In this document: positions 1 to 11,160 of the stretch, one piece after another
Numbering within the stretch: the first letter of the stretch is position 1
Layout: every line of letters starts with the position of its first letter
Assembly (NCBI GenBank): GCA_012845835.1
Contig: JABAKD010000029.1
Location: 3,382,844 to 3,446,843 of the forward strand
DNA from: Undaria pinnatifida
Lineage: Eukaryota > Sar > Phaeophyceae > Laminariales > Alariaceae
Length of the DNA: 64,000 nucleotides
Direction of reading: 5' to 3'
Translations under genes and position numbers: made by a program
Notes under the pieces: generated by a model
Databases searched by the model: none
Told to the model about the DNA's origin: nothing
What the model saw: only the letters and a program-made list of their open reading frames with translations

Positions 1-780
1 GAGTGACCAAAAACGGGTTATGTGGCCATCGTCGGGTGAAGGCCGGCGTTGGCCAATCAGATGGCGTCCTGGGGGCGTACTGAACACTGAAATTTAAAGG
101 TACCCGATTTTGGTCACAAAGGCACCGGGTATACCCGATTTTGGCCATTGCTATTTTGAAAATTTCCTGGTCTGGCCCGCGGGCCGGGTCATGACCCGTG
201 AAAAGCCCTGGGAAACGCGGTGCGGAGAAGTTTGAGGTCCCTTATATACCTATTTAACTTTTCTCGGGTCCCTTAAACCGGACCACTACTGGTACGTGCT
301 AATTGCGTTATTGCTGCGATTTTGTATTGGAGGCGCGGCATGCTGAGGAGGCTGTCAAAGTAACGAAGAGGAAGTCTATCTTGCCTTGTTTCCGCCTCGT
401 GTTATGTGTTCGTCTACATTTCGCGAAAAGCAAAAAGCTATGGCGGTGGTTCACCTATAGGGCCAGTATGTGCCGTCCGGGAAAAACCCGTACAATGGCG
501 GCAACCGGCACGACTCCGCATACTAAAAAAGATGTCGGTTGACGGCAGTCTTGACTTTTGACGACAGCCGCCGAGGACCGCTCCATACTGAAACCATTAT
601 ATTTCTTCAAAAAGAGGCCTTGACGGGACAAAACTAGACCGTCAAGCGACTTCTTTGGCCGCTATTGGGTGTTCTCAACTGTCCCAAGCGATTTCAAAGG
701 CGGTATAGCGGGCAGGCGGCACTACTCAACTGGCACTGCAAGAGGGGCCACGACTGAAGTTCAAGGTGTGCCTGCAGCAC
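1..780. other. Gene-free left edge
   Basis: No coding region with family motifs is visible. A short phrase reading acccgattttgg occurs twice, near 102 and 133, next to a CGGGT-rich stretch around 170-210. Similar CGGGT-rich islands recur elsewhere in the window. Confidence 0.5.
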
Positions 781-1136
781 CATTAGTAGCACCTGGTACC
801 AGTATAAGCACGTTTCAATCAACGCGCTCACACTCTTTTGGGGGGGATGACAACATGCACAATTATTATTGCTGTTGTGGTACTGGTACCATTAGTGGTC
901 TAGGCTGTCAACGCGCTCATGCGTTTTGTGCATGACAACATGCCCACAGCAGTTATTGCTACTTCTGTTGTCGTACCATTGATGGTCTCTGCTATCGCCG
1001 CGCTCGTTCGTTTTGTGCATGCCAACATGCAGTGTTGTTGCTGCTGTTGTCGTACCATTGATGGTCTGCTGTCGACGCGCTGATGCGCTTTGTGCATGAC
1101 AACACGCACAGTTATTACTCCTGTTGTATCGTACTA
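780..1136. repeat. Minisatellite, four units of about 80-93 bp
   Basis: Four degenerate head-to-tail units share the phrases accattgatggtc, aacgcgct, tttgtgcatg and caacatg and end in a tgctgttgtcgt-like segment. Open frames crossing this block on the minus strand are by-products of the repeat period, not genes. Confidence 0.75.
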
Positions 1137-1390
1137 TACCATGAATTTTATGTACGGTATGATACTGATACATGATGTAGCATGTCCCCTGTCTCCAACC
1201 ACCTGTGCGAGTAGATATGAACACTAAATTGGCATTTATATTATCATACTGAAGGATATGTTGCTGTTCGGGATACATGCAGCGTACCTGCAGTACTGAA
1301 ATACTATCGCATATGTGTAAAAGGGAGAAGAGACTCGAAACACCAAAAAATAAAATGAAAAATCTAGAAAACACTGCTGCCTAGTATGTT

Positions 1391-1880
1391 ATACAATTAA
1401 ATTACACTCCAGCTGTGAGATCGAATATTCTGTCGAAACTCATCTTTGCAAGCTGTGTGCGATACTCCGATCGCGCGTATTACGGTTGTGTGTCCTCATT
1501 AAGGATATAGGTCGGCGACTCCCCTTGCAACTACAGTGTAGCTATCAGGGTCAGCAGGGTGATGTTAGGCAGTCTGTGCGCGGAAACTTTAAAACCCGTT
1601 TCTGAGGGAGACAAAATCTGACAGCTGTGGAAGGAAATGCATCAGTTTATCAAGTGAACCCTTTAAGTTGAATAACCGGCGAGGGGAGGGCGGAAATTTT
1701 AAGGACGTGGGGTCCTGATTTTGATCAAAAGGGGAGGCGGAAGGGGGGGAGGGGGGGAGGGGCAGCTAAATTTGTGCGTGGAAACTATAAATCCTTCTTG
1801 TGAGGGAGGGGGGGGGGGGGGGGAGGGCTTTAGGTCGCATGGATGCAGGGGTTTGCTAAACGCGTCGTGCAAGGTCTAGG
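1391..1880 (+). repeat. Dispersed repeat family A, long copy
   Basis: About 490 bp opening with acactccagctgtgagatcg and containing gatactccgatcgcgcgtat, cggcgactccccttg and a G-rich tail, then aggtctaggcgatggtgcgg. The same order of phrases recurs at 6896-7440, with partial copies at 6435-6500 (-), 6640-6790 (+) and 8862-8990 (-). No protein-coding potential is seen, so it is probably a non-autonomous mobile element. Confidence 0.7.
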
Positions 1881-2199
1881 CGATGGTGCGGGTATATGTC
1901 TGGTATGTGTATACAGCATTGCACGTTCCGCTTTTATTATACTTGCTATGTGGGTTTTATGAAACACACAGAACATGAACAGTCCGTTGCGCACACCGCT
2001 GCCTGGTGTATACAAAACAACAAACTTATCCGTTGCACGCTGCGCTTGCTTTCTTCCTGATGAACCCTACCGGTCTTGTCGTTAGAAGGCAGCCCACGAG
2101 AAAGAGAGCCTGGTGCTTTGAAAATGTCGAGAGAGATGGCTCAGCCTCGCCCTTCTCAAGAGACAACAACCCTAAAGAACCATCGAGTGTCTCGTAGAG

Positions 2200-2346
2200 C
2201 GCTTGCTGTAGAGCGCATGCAGTGCATGCTCGAGTTTCGAGCGTTGGTAGAGCGCATACTTATCTCCAGCGAAAGTGCACAGCAGTGCCAGGGGGCGCCG
2301 CACCCCGTAGGGAACAGCCTAGTATTAAAAAAAAAAAAAAAAAAAG
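2200..2346 (+). mobile_element. Possible tRNA-derived retroposon with poly(A) tail
   Basis: A D-arm-like phrase, gttggtagagcgc, sits near 2244 and the segment ends in an uninterrupted A run at about 2328-2345. That combination suggests a short SINE insertion. Box B is not clear, so the call is tentative. A downstream open frame (about 2350-2450) looks protein-like but cannot be assigned. Confidence 0.3.
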
Positions 2347-2697
2347 TGCTCAACCTACGCGTTGCCCATCCTTCCAAGAACATCGACCCCTTCATGAAGC
2401 TGGCCTGGGGCGAAGACGAGGAGGCTGTATTGACGAGTTTTAGACCGGTCTGATTCCAGGAAAATTCGTTGGTTCCGAGTCGTGACAGTACTACTGTGCT
2501 TTGGATAGGCTAAACTACGCAGGGTGGGGGACAGGGGGCGGCGACGCTAACCCGGCCCATAGCCCGACCCCTAACCATAGGGCGAACCGTGCTTGGATGT
2601 TGTGACTGGTGAAGTGCGGCCGTCGTGGATGCTGTGCTTTGGAAAAATCCACCACCCATATAATTTTCTCGTCTATCACCCGTTAATATGCACTGGA

Positions 2698-2762
2698 GGG
2701 CGAAGACACCACGCCCACCAAAGGGCGTGTCTAAGACACCACGCCCACCGGAGGGCGTGGCA
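2698..2762. repeat. Tandem pair of 32 bp hairpin units
   Basis: Two adjacent units each read cacgcccacc, then a 4 nt spacer, then ggcgtg. Each unit can fold on itself. No gene context. Confidence 0.5.
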
Positions 2763-3179
2763 GCGAAGAGATGTAAGAAAGCGCAACCATCGAAATTGTG
2801 CGCACATCAGGCAGATTAGGTATCTACCGGGTTCATGGCCTACATATCAGGTGCTGTCTCTCAGGGCGGATACGTAATAGATCCCCTGTCTACATGATCT
2901 GCTTCGTCAATAGATTCATATGTATTTCGGGGTGAACCCCGGATGATCTGAATTATCTAAATCTAGAACGTATTTCCTGGGTTGATCCGTACTGCACAGA
3001 TCATGCACAGCATGCGATAACGACAGGTGAAGGATCTACAGTAGATAATCTACATCGCAATATTTCTGGTGTGAAATTGTGCGTGCTCGTTGATCTCGAA
3101 CAAAAAAAAGTCAGCCTAGGCCTGGTTTCAGGTTTCTTGTGAGAGGACCGGTGCTACTGCTGTAGGTGATATGATATTT

Positions 3180-3340
3180 ACGCGACTACAGCATAGGTGG
3201 GACCCTGCGGGTACCCGCCGGCAACGGGTCCCTCCCGAACTCCTCCCAAACTTTGGAGCCCGGGCCCTACCCACCCCGCCGGGTAACGCCAGTTTTGACG
3301 GGTACACGGGTATACGGGTACCCGGCGTGTACACAACGTT
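3180..3340. repeat. CGGGT-rich island
   Basis: Dense short repeats of gggtacccg, cgggta and acgggt. Comparable islands lie at 6225-6360, 40010-40240 and 50880-51080, which points to a dispersed low-complexity family rather than a gene. Confidence 0.5.
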
Positions 3341-3879
3341 TTTTTTCCCTCCCTGCTTGAGTGCCACGGTAAAGAAAAAATGAGAGTAAGATGGTCCGTG
3401 CTATTGTTCCATAACCGAAACGACCAGTATGAACGGTTTGATTATCGATCCGATTTATAAGCCACCTAAGGTTTCCTTCCCGTGTACTACCCCCTTGATG
3501 CCCGGGCGTGTCAGCATCAGTTTGCATACGCCAAAAAACGACAAAAAATATGCTCTACAAGGCGCTTCGCTACGCCGGCGGCAAATCCGCTGCGCTCGCT
3601 CAGGAAGGGAAAGTACGACAATACAACAAAAATGTGTGCAGCGGACAGATGTCCATGATTGATGGCGGGTGCAAACTCTGGCGTCTTTGACTTTCCGAAG
3701 AGGGCCGCCGCCGTGCTCCAGGAAAACAACCTGGACACCACATGCATGAGCGCACCGTGTGCGCCTCGTATCAAACTCGCGATGTAGTTGTCTGGCTCAA
3801 ACTCGGAGCAGCAAACAACTGCTCTGCTTTTCTTGCAAAAAAGGCGATGAATAAATAGGTCAGGCTGTTGCCTTTCGAT

Positions 3880-4960
3880 CGAGAGCTTCAGCCACACAGC
3901 ATCAGCGGCCCTCAATATTGGCAGCAATCCCTATCAGGGCAATGGGGCACGCAGCCTCGAAGACTTGGTGCCATCTCGTGCAATTGAGGCGAAAAATCAT
4001 CGGCCGCGGAGGCTGCAGTGTGCAGGCAGCACATACTTTCGCGCGTTTGCAGTATTTCATTAATGGTTGGCAATTGGAAGAACCCCCATTAAACCACTCT
4101 ATTTCTATTAAAAGGCTCAATTATGCCGAGCGAGCTGCTAATCAAGCCTACTCTTGTTATCTGTGTTGCAGCAGCAATAATCTACGACAGTCGTACTCTT
4201 GTGCTTTTTTTTGTTCGCGTGAAGAAGCTCGATGCGGAAACGGGCCACGAGTTGGAACGAGAGGTCCTCACAGCATAGCATCAGCGTCCCTCAACCATGG
4301 TAGCATCCACTTTCAGAGCAATGGCGAATACAGCCTCGAACATGTGGCTCCATCTCGTGGTCGGTGAGGCGAGGAATCATCGGCGGCGGTTGCTGCTGTG
4401 TGCGGGTTTTTTTTTTCGTACATGTGAACGAACCGTCATGACAAATGGCTCATCGTGCCGTTGTTGTAATTTTTAATCCGTTGTGGATACCGAAGGAGCT
4501 AAAATCTATCTCAGAGGACTGCTACTGCTGTTTTTTTTCTCGCGTGAAAAAACTCGACACAGAAACGGGTCAGGCTCTCCTCGCGTTTCGAGCGAGAGGT
4601 CCAGCCCCACAGCATCAGCCCCCCTCAACCTTGGCGAAGTACACTTTTATAGCACTGGCGAATACAGCCTGCAAGGTTCGGTGCCGTCTTGTGCTAGGCT
4701 CTTGTAACGTTTTGAGCATCAGGGCCAAATGGCTCGCCGTGCTGTTTTAATTCGTTTATGCGTTTTTTGCGTGCCACAGCAACCAAAATGTACTACCTGT
4801 GCTGTTTTCTTCGTGTGAAGCCTGTGCTGTTTTCTTCGTGTGAAGAAAAATAACACAAGAAACGGGCCAGGCTCTTGTAACGTTTTGAGCATCAGGGCCT
4901 GTCATTCTTGGCAACAAGCACTCTCAGAGCAATGGCAAGTACAGCTTGTGTTGTGCGGCA
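3880..4960 (+). repeat. Degenerate tandem repeat, about 300 bp unit, four copies
   Basis: Copies begin near 3898, 4258, 4562 and 4858. Each carries a version of gcatcagc-ccctcaa, then a tcagagcaatggc-like phrase, then cagcctcgaa and a catctcgtg-like phrase. A further diverged copy lies at 33400-33620 inside the first AAR2 intron. No intact frame runs across copies. Confidence 0.6.
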
Positions 4961-5550
4961 GGGCACAGACCACAAGAGGAAGAGTTGTGCGTGTGTGTAT
5001 GAGTTTCGCTCAACCGCGCTGGCAGGCGGCAAGATCTGGACGAAGTTCGATTTCCACAAACGAAACTCCAAAAGATATGAAGAGTGAGAAAACATGAAGA
5101 AAAAATGTCCAACGTCGAGTTGGCAGAAACCAAATTTGAAGGAGAACGGTTGAAAAATCAAGCAAACAGCTGAAAAAACGATTTACAGAAAAAGGTGAAG
5201 GAAGAAACCAAAGATGGACCATTCCGCAAGTAATGTACGGAGGCTGTGTCCAAGTGGGAGGTCTTGAGGGGGCAGGGATGTACCAACCGAGCCCACTCAG
5301 GAAACGGACAATAATAAGTAAGTGTATGGGCGCGATGGTTCACGGTCTCCCGCTTGCAAGGCCACAGTGCATGTTTTCTGACCCACTGCGCATCGGACAT
5401 CGGAAAGTGGCGATAACGAAATTATGAAGCAACATAATTATGGACTTAAGTGTTGCTGAATTATTGCACGAGGCATACATATAATATGTTGTCGTATTGC
5501 AGAACAACAATGGATATAACAACGCACCAACGGATAGCTCATCAATACAC

Positions 5551-6121
5551 CAGCTGGGCACCATGAGCCAGCAGACGAGCACGGTCGATTCCTGCCGCCG
5601 AGGTTCTGCCGCTGCCTCTCGGCGAAACGAATTGCCCGCGGGGGGCGATCTTGCAGAACGTCCCTCCGAAAGTTGGAAGGCGCCCGCACGAATGGTCTGC
5701 AAGACCAACGAGGGACAGCAGCAGCGATAGAGAAGGCTCTGTGGACTCGCTCTCACCCCACAGCAGCGGTGGAGCTTCACAGGATGGAGTTAGTCTTGAT
5801 CTCGTGGAAGAGATACCACCGCCCGTTTCGGTATTCCCGCGGGCGGTGGCACCTCTGCCGCAAAGTCTTCGCCATCTCCATCCTGTGAAGCTCCACTGCT
5901 GCTGATGCTGCTGCTGTGGGGGCGATATCCTACAGAGCCTTCTCTATAGCAGCTGCTGTCCTCGTTGGTCTCGCAGGCGCTTTGTGCGAACGCATTCGAA
6001 ATTTCGGAGGGACGACCTGCAAGATCGCCCCCCCGTGGGCTATTCGTTTTGTCGAGAGGCAACGGCAGAACCTTCGCCGCATAGATAGACCGTGCTCGTC
6101 TGCTGGCTCATTGTGCCCAGC
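5551..6121. repeat. Large inverted repeat with protein-like arms
   Basis: The left arm starts cagctgggcaccatgagcca and its reverse complement closes the right arm near 6120, so the whole 570 bp block can fold back on itself. The + strand of the left arm and the - strand of the right arm read as related serine-rich peptides sharing GASQDG, PHSS and GGDLA. The spacer also pairs (ccaccgcccg with gcgggcggtgg). It is either a foldback transposon or an inverted duplication of a former exon. No known domain is recognised. Confidence 0.65.
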
Positions 6122-6224
6122 CGATGCTGTGTGACGAGGTTGCCGTGTGCTTACCTCGTGTGGTGATGTACGTGGGTGGGTGTGGATGTTAAATGTTTCA
6201 AGGGGTTCCTAGGTATGGTCTACG

Positions 6225-6360
6225 GGCATAGTGAATCGGGCATACGGATTGCCCGGGGGTATCCGAAAACCCACGGGTACTCGGGTACCCTGTTCTCGAC
6301 GACGCGGTTTCCCGCAGGCTCCGAAAACCCGCGGGTGCCCGGGTAGTTGAAATCGGGTTC
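6225..6360. repeat. CGGGT-rich island
   Basis: Two related halves contain ccgaaaacccacgggt and ccgaaaacccgcgggt followed by cgggtac or cgggtag. It belongs to the same loose family as 3180-3340. Confidence 0.5.
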
Positions 6361-6434
6361 CTACCTCTACACGCGACCCCTTTCCGGTGGTGGTGCAGTC
6401 ACGTTTTTGGAGACAAATGACTTGATTATATTAT

Positions 6435-6790
6435 ACGGAGTATTGCAAAGATGAGTTTCGACAGAATCCTCGATCCCACAGCTGGAGTGTATTTTCATTT
6501 TTATAATGTAAATAGGAAGGGGCGTTTGTCGCCGTTCCGAAACGGTTATGTATCCTGTGCCCACTGCAATCATCATGCCACACTAATTCCAAGTAATTTT
6601 TACTAGAGATGAAAAAATTACGGTATAGAAATGCAAGTAAAGCTGTGATATCGAGGGTTTCGTCGAAACGCGGCGTTGCAAGCTGGGTGTCATGCTCCGA
6701 TCGCGCGTGTTACGGGGGAGGGGGGGTTATGTCCTCGCCGAGTAGATAGCTCGGCGACTCCCCTTGTAGCACTACCTACAGCAGTATAGT
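6435..6790. repeat. Repeat family A partial copies, inverted pair
   Basis: A short reverse copy (6435-6500, aagatgagtttcgaca and cacagctggagtgtat) is followed by a forward copy (6640-6790) with the gctccgatcgcgcgtgttac and cggcgactccccttg phrases. Confidence 0.6.
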
Positions 6791-6895
6791 ATTGAAACGC
6801 GTGTGCCATTATGGGCCTGGCACGTACACACGCTGACATCCGTTTTTTTTTTTTTTTTTTCGGCGGATGTATGACTTGCTTCAGCTATGATATAT

Positions 6896-7440
6896 TATTA
6901 AATTGAAAATACACTCCAGCTGTGAGATCGAGGATTTCGTCGAAACTCATCTTTGCAAGCTGTGTGTGATACTCCGATCGCGCGTATTACGGGTTGTGTG
7001 TCCTCATTAAGGATGTAGGTCGGCGACTCCCCTTGGAACTACAGTGTAGCTATCAGGGTCAACAGGGTGATCTTGGTCAGTCTGTGCGCGGAAACTATAA
7101 AACCCGGGACAAAATCTGACAGCTGTGGAAGGAAATGCATCAGTTTATCAAGTGAATCCTGTAAGTCGAATAACCGGTGAGGGGAGGGAGAAGTTTTTAC
7201 GGACGTGGGGGCCTGGGTTTGATCAAGAGGGGGGGGGGGGCAGCTAAATTTGTGCGTGGAAACTATAAATCCTACCCTGTAAGTCGTACAACCAGTGAGG
7301 AGAGGGCGGAGCGTTCGAGGGGGTGGGGGTCGGGGTGGGGGGAGAAGGGGGTGCAGAAAGGGTTTTTTTAAACCAACATCTTTAGGTCGCATATATGTAG
7401 GGGTTTGCTATACGCGTGGTACTAGGTCTAGGCGATGGTG
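6896..7440 (+). repeat. Dispersed repeat family A, second long copy
   Basis: It follows the copy at 1391-1880 in order through acactccagctgtgagatcg, the gatcgcgcgtattacgg segment, the G-rich middle and the final aggtctaggcgatggtgcgg. A T run at about 6845-6860 lies just upstream. Confidence 0.7.
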
Positions 7441-7689
7441 CGGGTGGTGGGGAAGGAGGGGGCATTGGGGAAGGGGGGGGGGATGAATGAAAGCTACCTC
7501 GTGGATGGCTAGAAAGATAATGACGTGATATCAATTGCGTAGAAGTGTTTATTACTCTGGCCTAATTCGATTGTAGGTGGGGCGTTTGAACAAAAGGGCG
7601 GGAAAAAAAAAAAATGGTATATAAGCCATTCTACGGTAGGGGTGCAGAAGATTCTAAGAATTTTCTGAGCTCCTAACATGAGGAGCTCA

Positions 7690-8866
7690 GTAGTTCTCAC
7701 ATGAACTCGCATAATCAAGTCCGTGGTCACAGGACAGGCTCCAGTCAATCTGGAGCTGAGGAATACCCCAGGGAATAAACACAAACCAAAGGTGGTGCAC
7801 GCATATATCACAGCTGACGCAATCCATGCCTCCACCAGAAACATATAAAAAGTGAGATTGAGAGTCAGCCTACGATGTGCCAGGTCCATACTGGTGCATA
7901 CGTCTCACTACTCGCGCCTGGAAAAACCGACTTTACCGCTTGCCACCCAGGAAAGACTACCACGTACCATGGTATAATATTACACGTATTATAGACCTAT
8001 CACTACGCATACGCACGTCATATTGCAAGTCAATTAGAAAATAGAAACCAAAGAAAGGAAAAGAAGGGAAAGGAAAGGAAAGAAAGGAAAAAAAAGCGAA
8101 AAAGGGAAGGAAAGAAAAGAAAAGTGAAGAAAAGCGTATTACATGACTTCGAAGGTATTCGTTCGCACAGCCAGAATAAGCATCTACCTGGTATGCCTTA
8201 GCCCTGAAAAGCAATATACTCGTGAAATTACTTGATTAATGGCTAACCGGTAGTTCCTCGCTTGAGGAGCTTAATCGGACAACAGGCACATTATAGGTAA
8301 TCCAACAACTGCAACCCCTTCTTTTTTTCTTTCTTCTTCTTCACACACATGTACTTTCCAGCTTCTGGACAAGGCGTGGTCACAGGTGTCGTCCCCTCTC
8401 CCCCTCGGTTCTTGCCTTCAATTTTTTCCGCGCATAGGGTTCAGCAATCCCACTGCTCGTCGATTTTTCATCGAGTGTTGCTAACTCACGCTCTCGCGTT
8501 TACCGCAAGTCAGTTTGTATGCACTCGGGAGGATTCGAACTGACGAAACTGACCTATACCAGGCTCGAGGATAACCTGATACGCCACCGGGGCGACCGGG
8601 AGGATTCGAACTCACGAAACTGACCTAGATACCAGGCTCGAGGATAACCTGATACGCCACCGGGGCGACCGGTCCTACTTATCGTGGGATGAGTCATGTG
8701 TATGTATGTATGTATGCCTATACGTGCACCTCTTTTGGGTTGTGTTTTTCCCCATGGTATATACGTGTACCGCCGCTTTTGGCTTGTTTTATAGTTTAGC
8801 CGGGGTGTTCGCTTCCACTCAAGAGTGACTGGAGCCTGTCCTGTGACCACGGAGTTGATTCTGCGA
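7690..8866. repeat. Inverted pair flanking a 1.1 kb segment
   Basis: The left arm at about 7700-7757 contains gtggtcacaggacaggctcc and agtcaatctggag. Its reverse complement lies at about 8812-8866. The enclosed DNA holds a purine tract at 8040-8130 (GGAAA-type repeats) and a SINE at 8316-8672. It may be terminal repeats of a composite element; no transposase is seen. Confidence 0.45.
8316..8672 (-). mobile_element. tRNA-derived SINE with duplicated head
   Basis: Read on the minus strand it has a tRNA-like head with box A resembling tggcgtatcagg and a box B reading agttcgaatcc, a body shared with 41344-41660, and an A-rich tail. The head occurs twice in tandem (about 8522-8597 and 8598-8672), which is unusual. 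The 3' part contains gacaaggcgtggtcacaggt in both copies (plus-strand reading). The acceptor stem of a real tRNA is missing, so this is not a tRNA gene. Confidence 0.65.
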
Positions 8867-8990
8867 GTTTATGTATATCCTTAATGAGGACACACAACCC
8901 GTAATACGCGCGATCGGAGTATCACACACAGCTTGCAAAGATGAGTTTCGACAAAATATTCGATCTCACAGCTGGAGTGTATTTTTATTT
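8862..8990 (-). repeat. Repeat family A partial copy
   Basis: Reverse-complement copy of the first part of family A, recognisable by cacacaacccgtaatacgcg and cacagctggagtgtat. Confidence 0.65.
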
Positions 8991-9129
8991 TTATAAAAAA
9001 AAAAACAACAGTAGTACCAGGGTCAACGGGGTAATGCGAAGACGTTCAGGGTTGAATCGATCTGTGAAATCTGTCCGCAAACGTGCGGGTGCGGTTGTGT
9101 ACGAGTGAAGAGTAATATCTGGTACCAGG

Positions 9130-9470
9130 CATTGTACTACAAGGGCTCCGCATGGGTGCCGGCGTTCGCCGTCGCCGGCGCCCATGCTCTGGGTACGCTA
9201 AAATCCCTGTGTGATTTGCTTGTTTCATGTTTTTATGTATGATGTTATATTATTACACATTTGCTGGATTAATACCGAACATGTATATGGCACTTCACTA
9301 TTGTACTGCAAGGGCTCCGCATGGGTGCCGGCGTTCGCCGTCGCCGGCACCCATGCTCTGGGTACGCTAAATTCTCTGTGCGATTTGCTTCTCATGTTTT
9401 TGATATATGATATTATATGAGTACACATTTTGCTGTATCAAGTATATACCAAAACATGTATATGGTAAGT
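9130..9470 (+). repeat. Tandem duplication of a 171 bp hairpin-bearing unit
   Basis: Two units each start gta-ctacaagggctccg or gta-ctgcaagggctccg and carry a strong hairpin (catgggtgccggcg paired with cgccggcacccatg). The first unit differs at one arm position in a way that keeps pairing as a wobble. No gene. Confidence 0.7.
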
Positions 9471-10076
9471 GGTAAGTGTTTCACGTGCCAAGGAGTGCAG
9501 TAGTAGGACGAAGACATTCAATTGCCATATGTTCCAGGAAAAAGGCAGCCCCGGGTATTTAAAACAGGATGAAAGAAATTAAACAATATCATTGGATGAA
9601 ACAAATTAGACGCATGCTGTGCACGACCAAGTATTACATGATAGGGATGACGGGACTCCGTCTCACACTTGCCGGTCCTCTGAACACACCTTGTTTGAGA
9701 CGTGTCTTCTTCATCAATCTCAACTCTCAGCCTCGTTTCGTTTGGCGGTCTCATTAACCGCTACACTTGACGATCAATCCCAGACGGAAACTTCCTTCAC
9801 ATTTTCTTGTGACTGGAGAGCTCGCTTCGGGACCCACAAAAGAATGGATAACCGTTTCCTCCGACAGCTAGCGTCCTCGCAAGATTAACCCAAACGAGCT
9901 CACTTTGGGATTGCCGTGCGTGGCGGCGGTGGCGTCTGACCTTGAGGCCGCGCGCCTGGGAGCAGGCATGGGGAAGGCGGAGAACTCGGATCTCGGAGAA
10001 TTTTGGCGTGAAAGCAGGTTTTCGGCTCGAGACCGGGTTCTGACTCATGCCAGTTTGAGGCTCATATAAAGGACTA
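9471..10076. other. Gene-free stretch
   Basis: Open frames on both strands overlap here, but none shows a recognisable motif, splice pattern or family resemblance. No repeat was recognised. Confidence 0.4.
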
Positions 10077-10301
10077 CCGTATTCTACACAAGATAACACA
10101 CCCACATAAGATACCACACCCCCCACAGAATACGACACCCCGGTGATAATTTTTGGGGCTCGAAATACAGCGCCTTAGTCTAATACCAAGTAATATGGCG
10201 ACAGAAGATACCACACCCCCCACAGGATACCACACCCGGTGATAATATTTTCAAGCGCTCAAATGTATCACCGGGGGTGTGTTATCTTGTGTAGAATACG
10301 G
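10077..10301. mobile_element. MITE with perfect 27 bp inverted ends and TA duplication
   Basis: The left end ccgtattctacacaagataa and following bases are exactly reverse-complemented at the right end (27 bp in all). The element is flanked on both sides by the dinucleotide TA, as expected for Tc1/mariner-type insertion. The interior repeats gataccacaccccccacag and cggtgataat-type phrases. No transposase frame fits in 225 bp, so it is non-autonomous. Confidence 0.85.
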
Positions 10302-11160
10302 TAATATTTGATATTCAGATTTCCAAGATGCTCTCGTCTTTGACGAAGGATTTTAGATATGCTTCTATACTATTAAACCCTATATACCTGGTATTCCGTT
10401 CTAGTGCTCCCAGGACTTCAATGAGAGTAGGAAAAATGACGAAATGTAGCAGCGATTACAGCGTCAACCACACGAGGGTGCGGGGGCGCGCTGTGTTGGT
10501 TGGACGAAGAATGCAGTACAACGGCGGGTTGAACAAACGGCTAGACTGATATTGCCGTGCAAAGCAAGAAGGGCCCAACAGACGAAGAGTCACGTCATCC
10601 CCCCGCCCTCTGTGCCCCCTACAGCCCGAAACGAAGCCAAGCGTGATGTGCACCCCTAGCCCACCCACACCCCGTACCCCCTCTCCGGCATCACGCCCCA
10701 GCCCCCGCCCCCGCCCCGTCCCCGCCCCGTCCCCCCTCGTTCCTCGCTTGTCCCTCCCCCCGTTCTGCCCTTTTCCCTCTCCGCCAACCAACTAGCCAAA
10801 CACACGCGACACAAAACCACACATGACCTACTAGCCCAACCCAATACCAAACCAAACCAAAACCAACACCGTATCAAACCAGACCCAAACCATGCTCATC
10901 TCGACCCCCGTGCCCTCTCCCGCCCCCGGCTCCCCCCGACTCTCAACTCCTCCCCCCCCTACCCCCCCCCCCCCCGCTACCAACTCATTCTCCCCTCCCC
11001 CTTTTCCTCCTCCTTCCCCCTCCCCCATTCCTTTTTCCTCTTTCACCACGAACCAAACTACCGCACCCGCCCTCATGCGATCCCACCCGGCCCCACCCCA
11101 CAACTTCACCCCGAACCAAACAAAAACCAAAAACAGGGAGGAGCGATACAAGGCAGCGCC
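10302..11160 (+). promoter_or_regulatory. C-rich upstream region of the GT54 gene
   Basis: No exon could be supported here. From about 10600 the + strand becomes strongly C-rich and G-poor right up to the ATG at 11161, which has a good context (gcgccatgg). The region probably holds the promoter and 5' leader, and could hide an upstream exon. No TATA box stands out. Confidence 0.35.

Noticed and set aside
892-1374. 160-codon minus-strand frame
   Set aside because: Produced by the minisatellite at 780-1136; the repeated peptide follows the repeat period.
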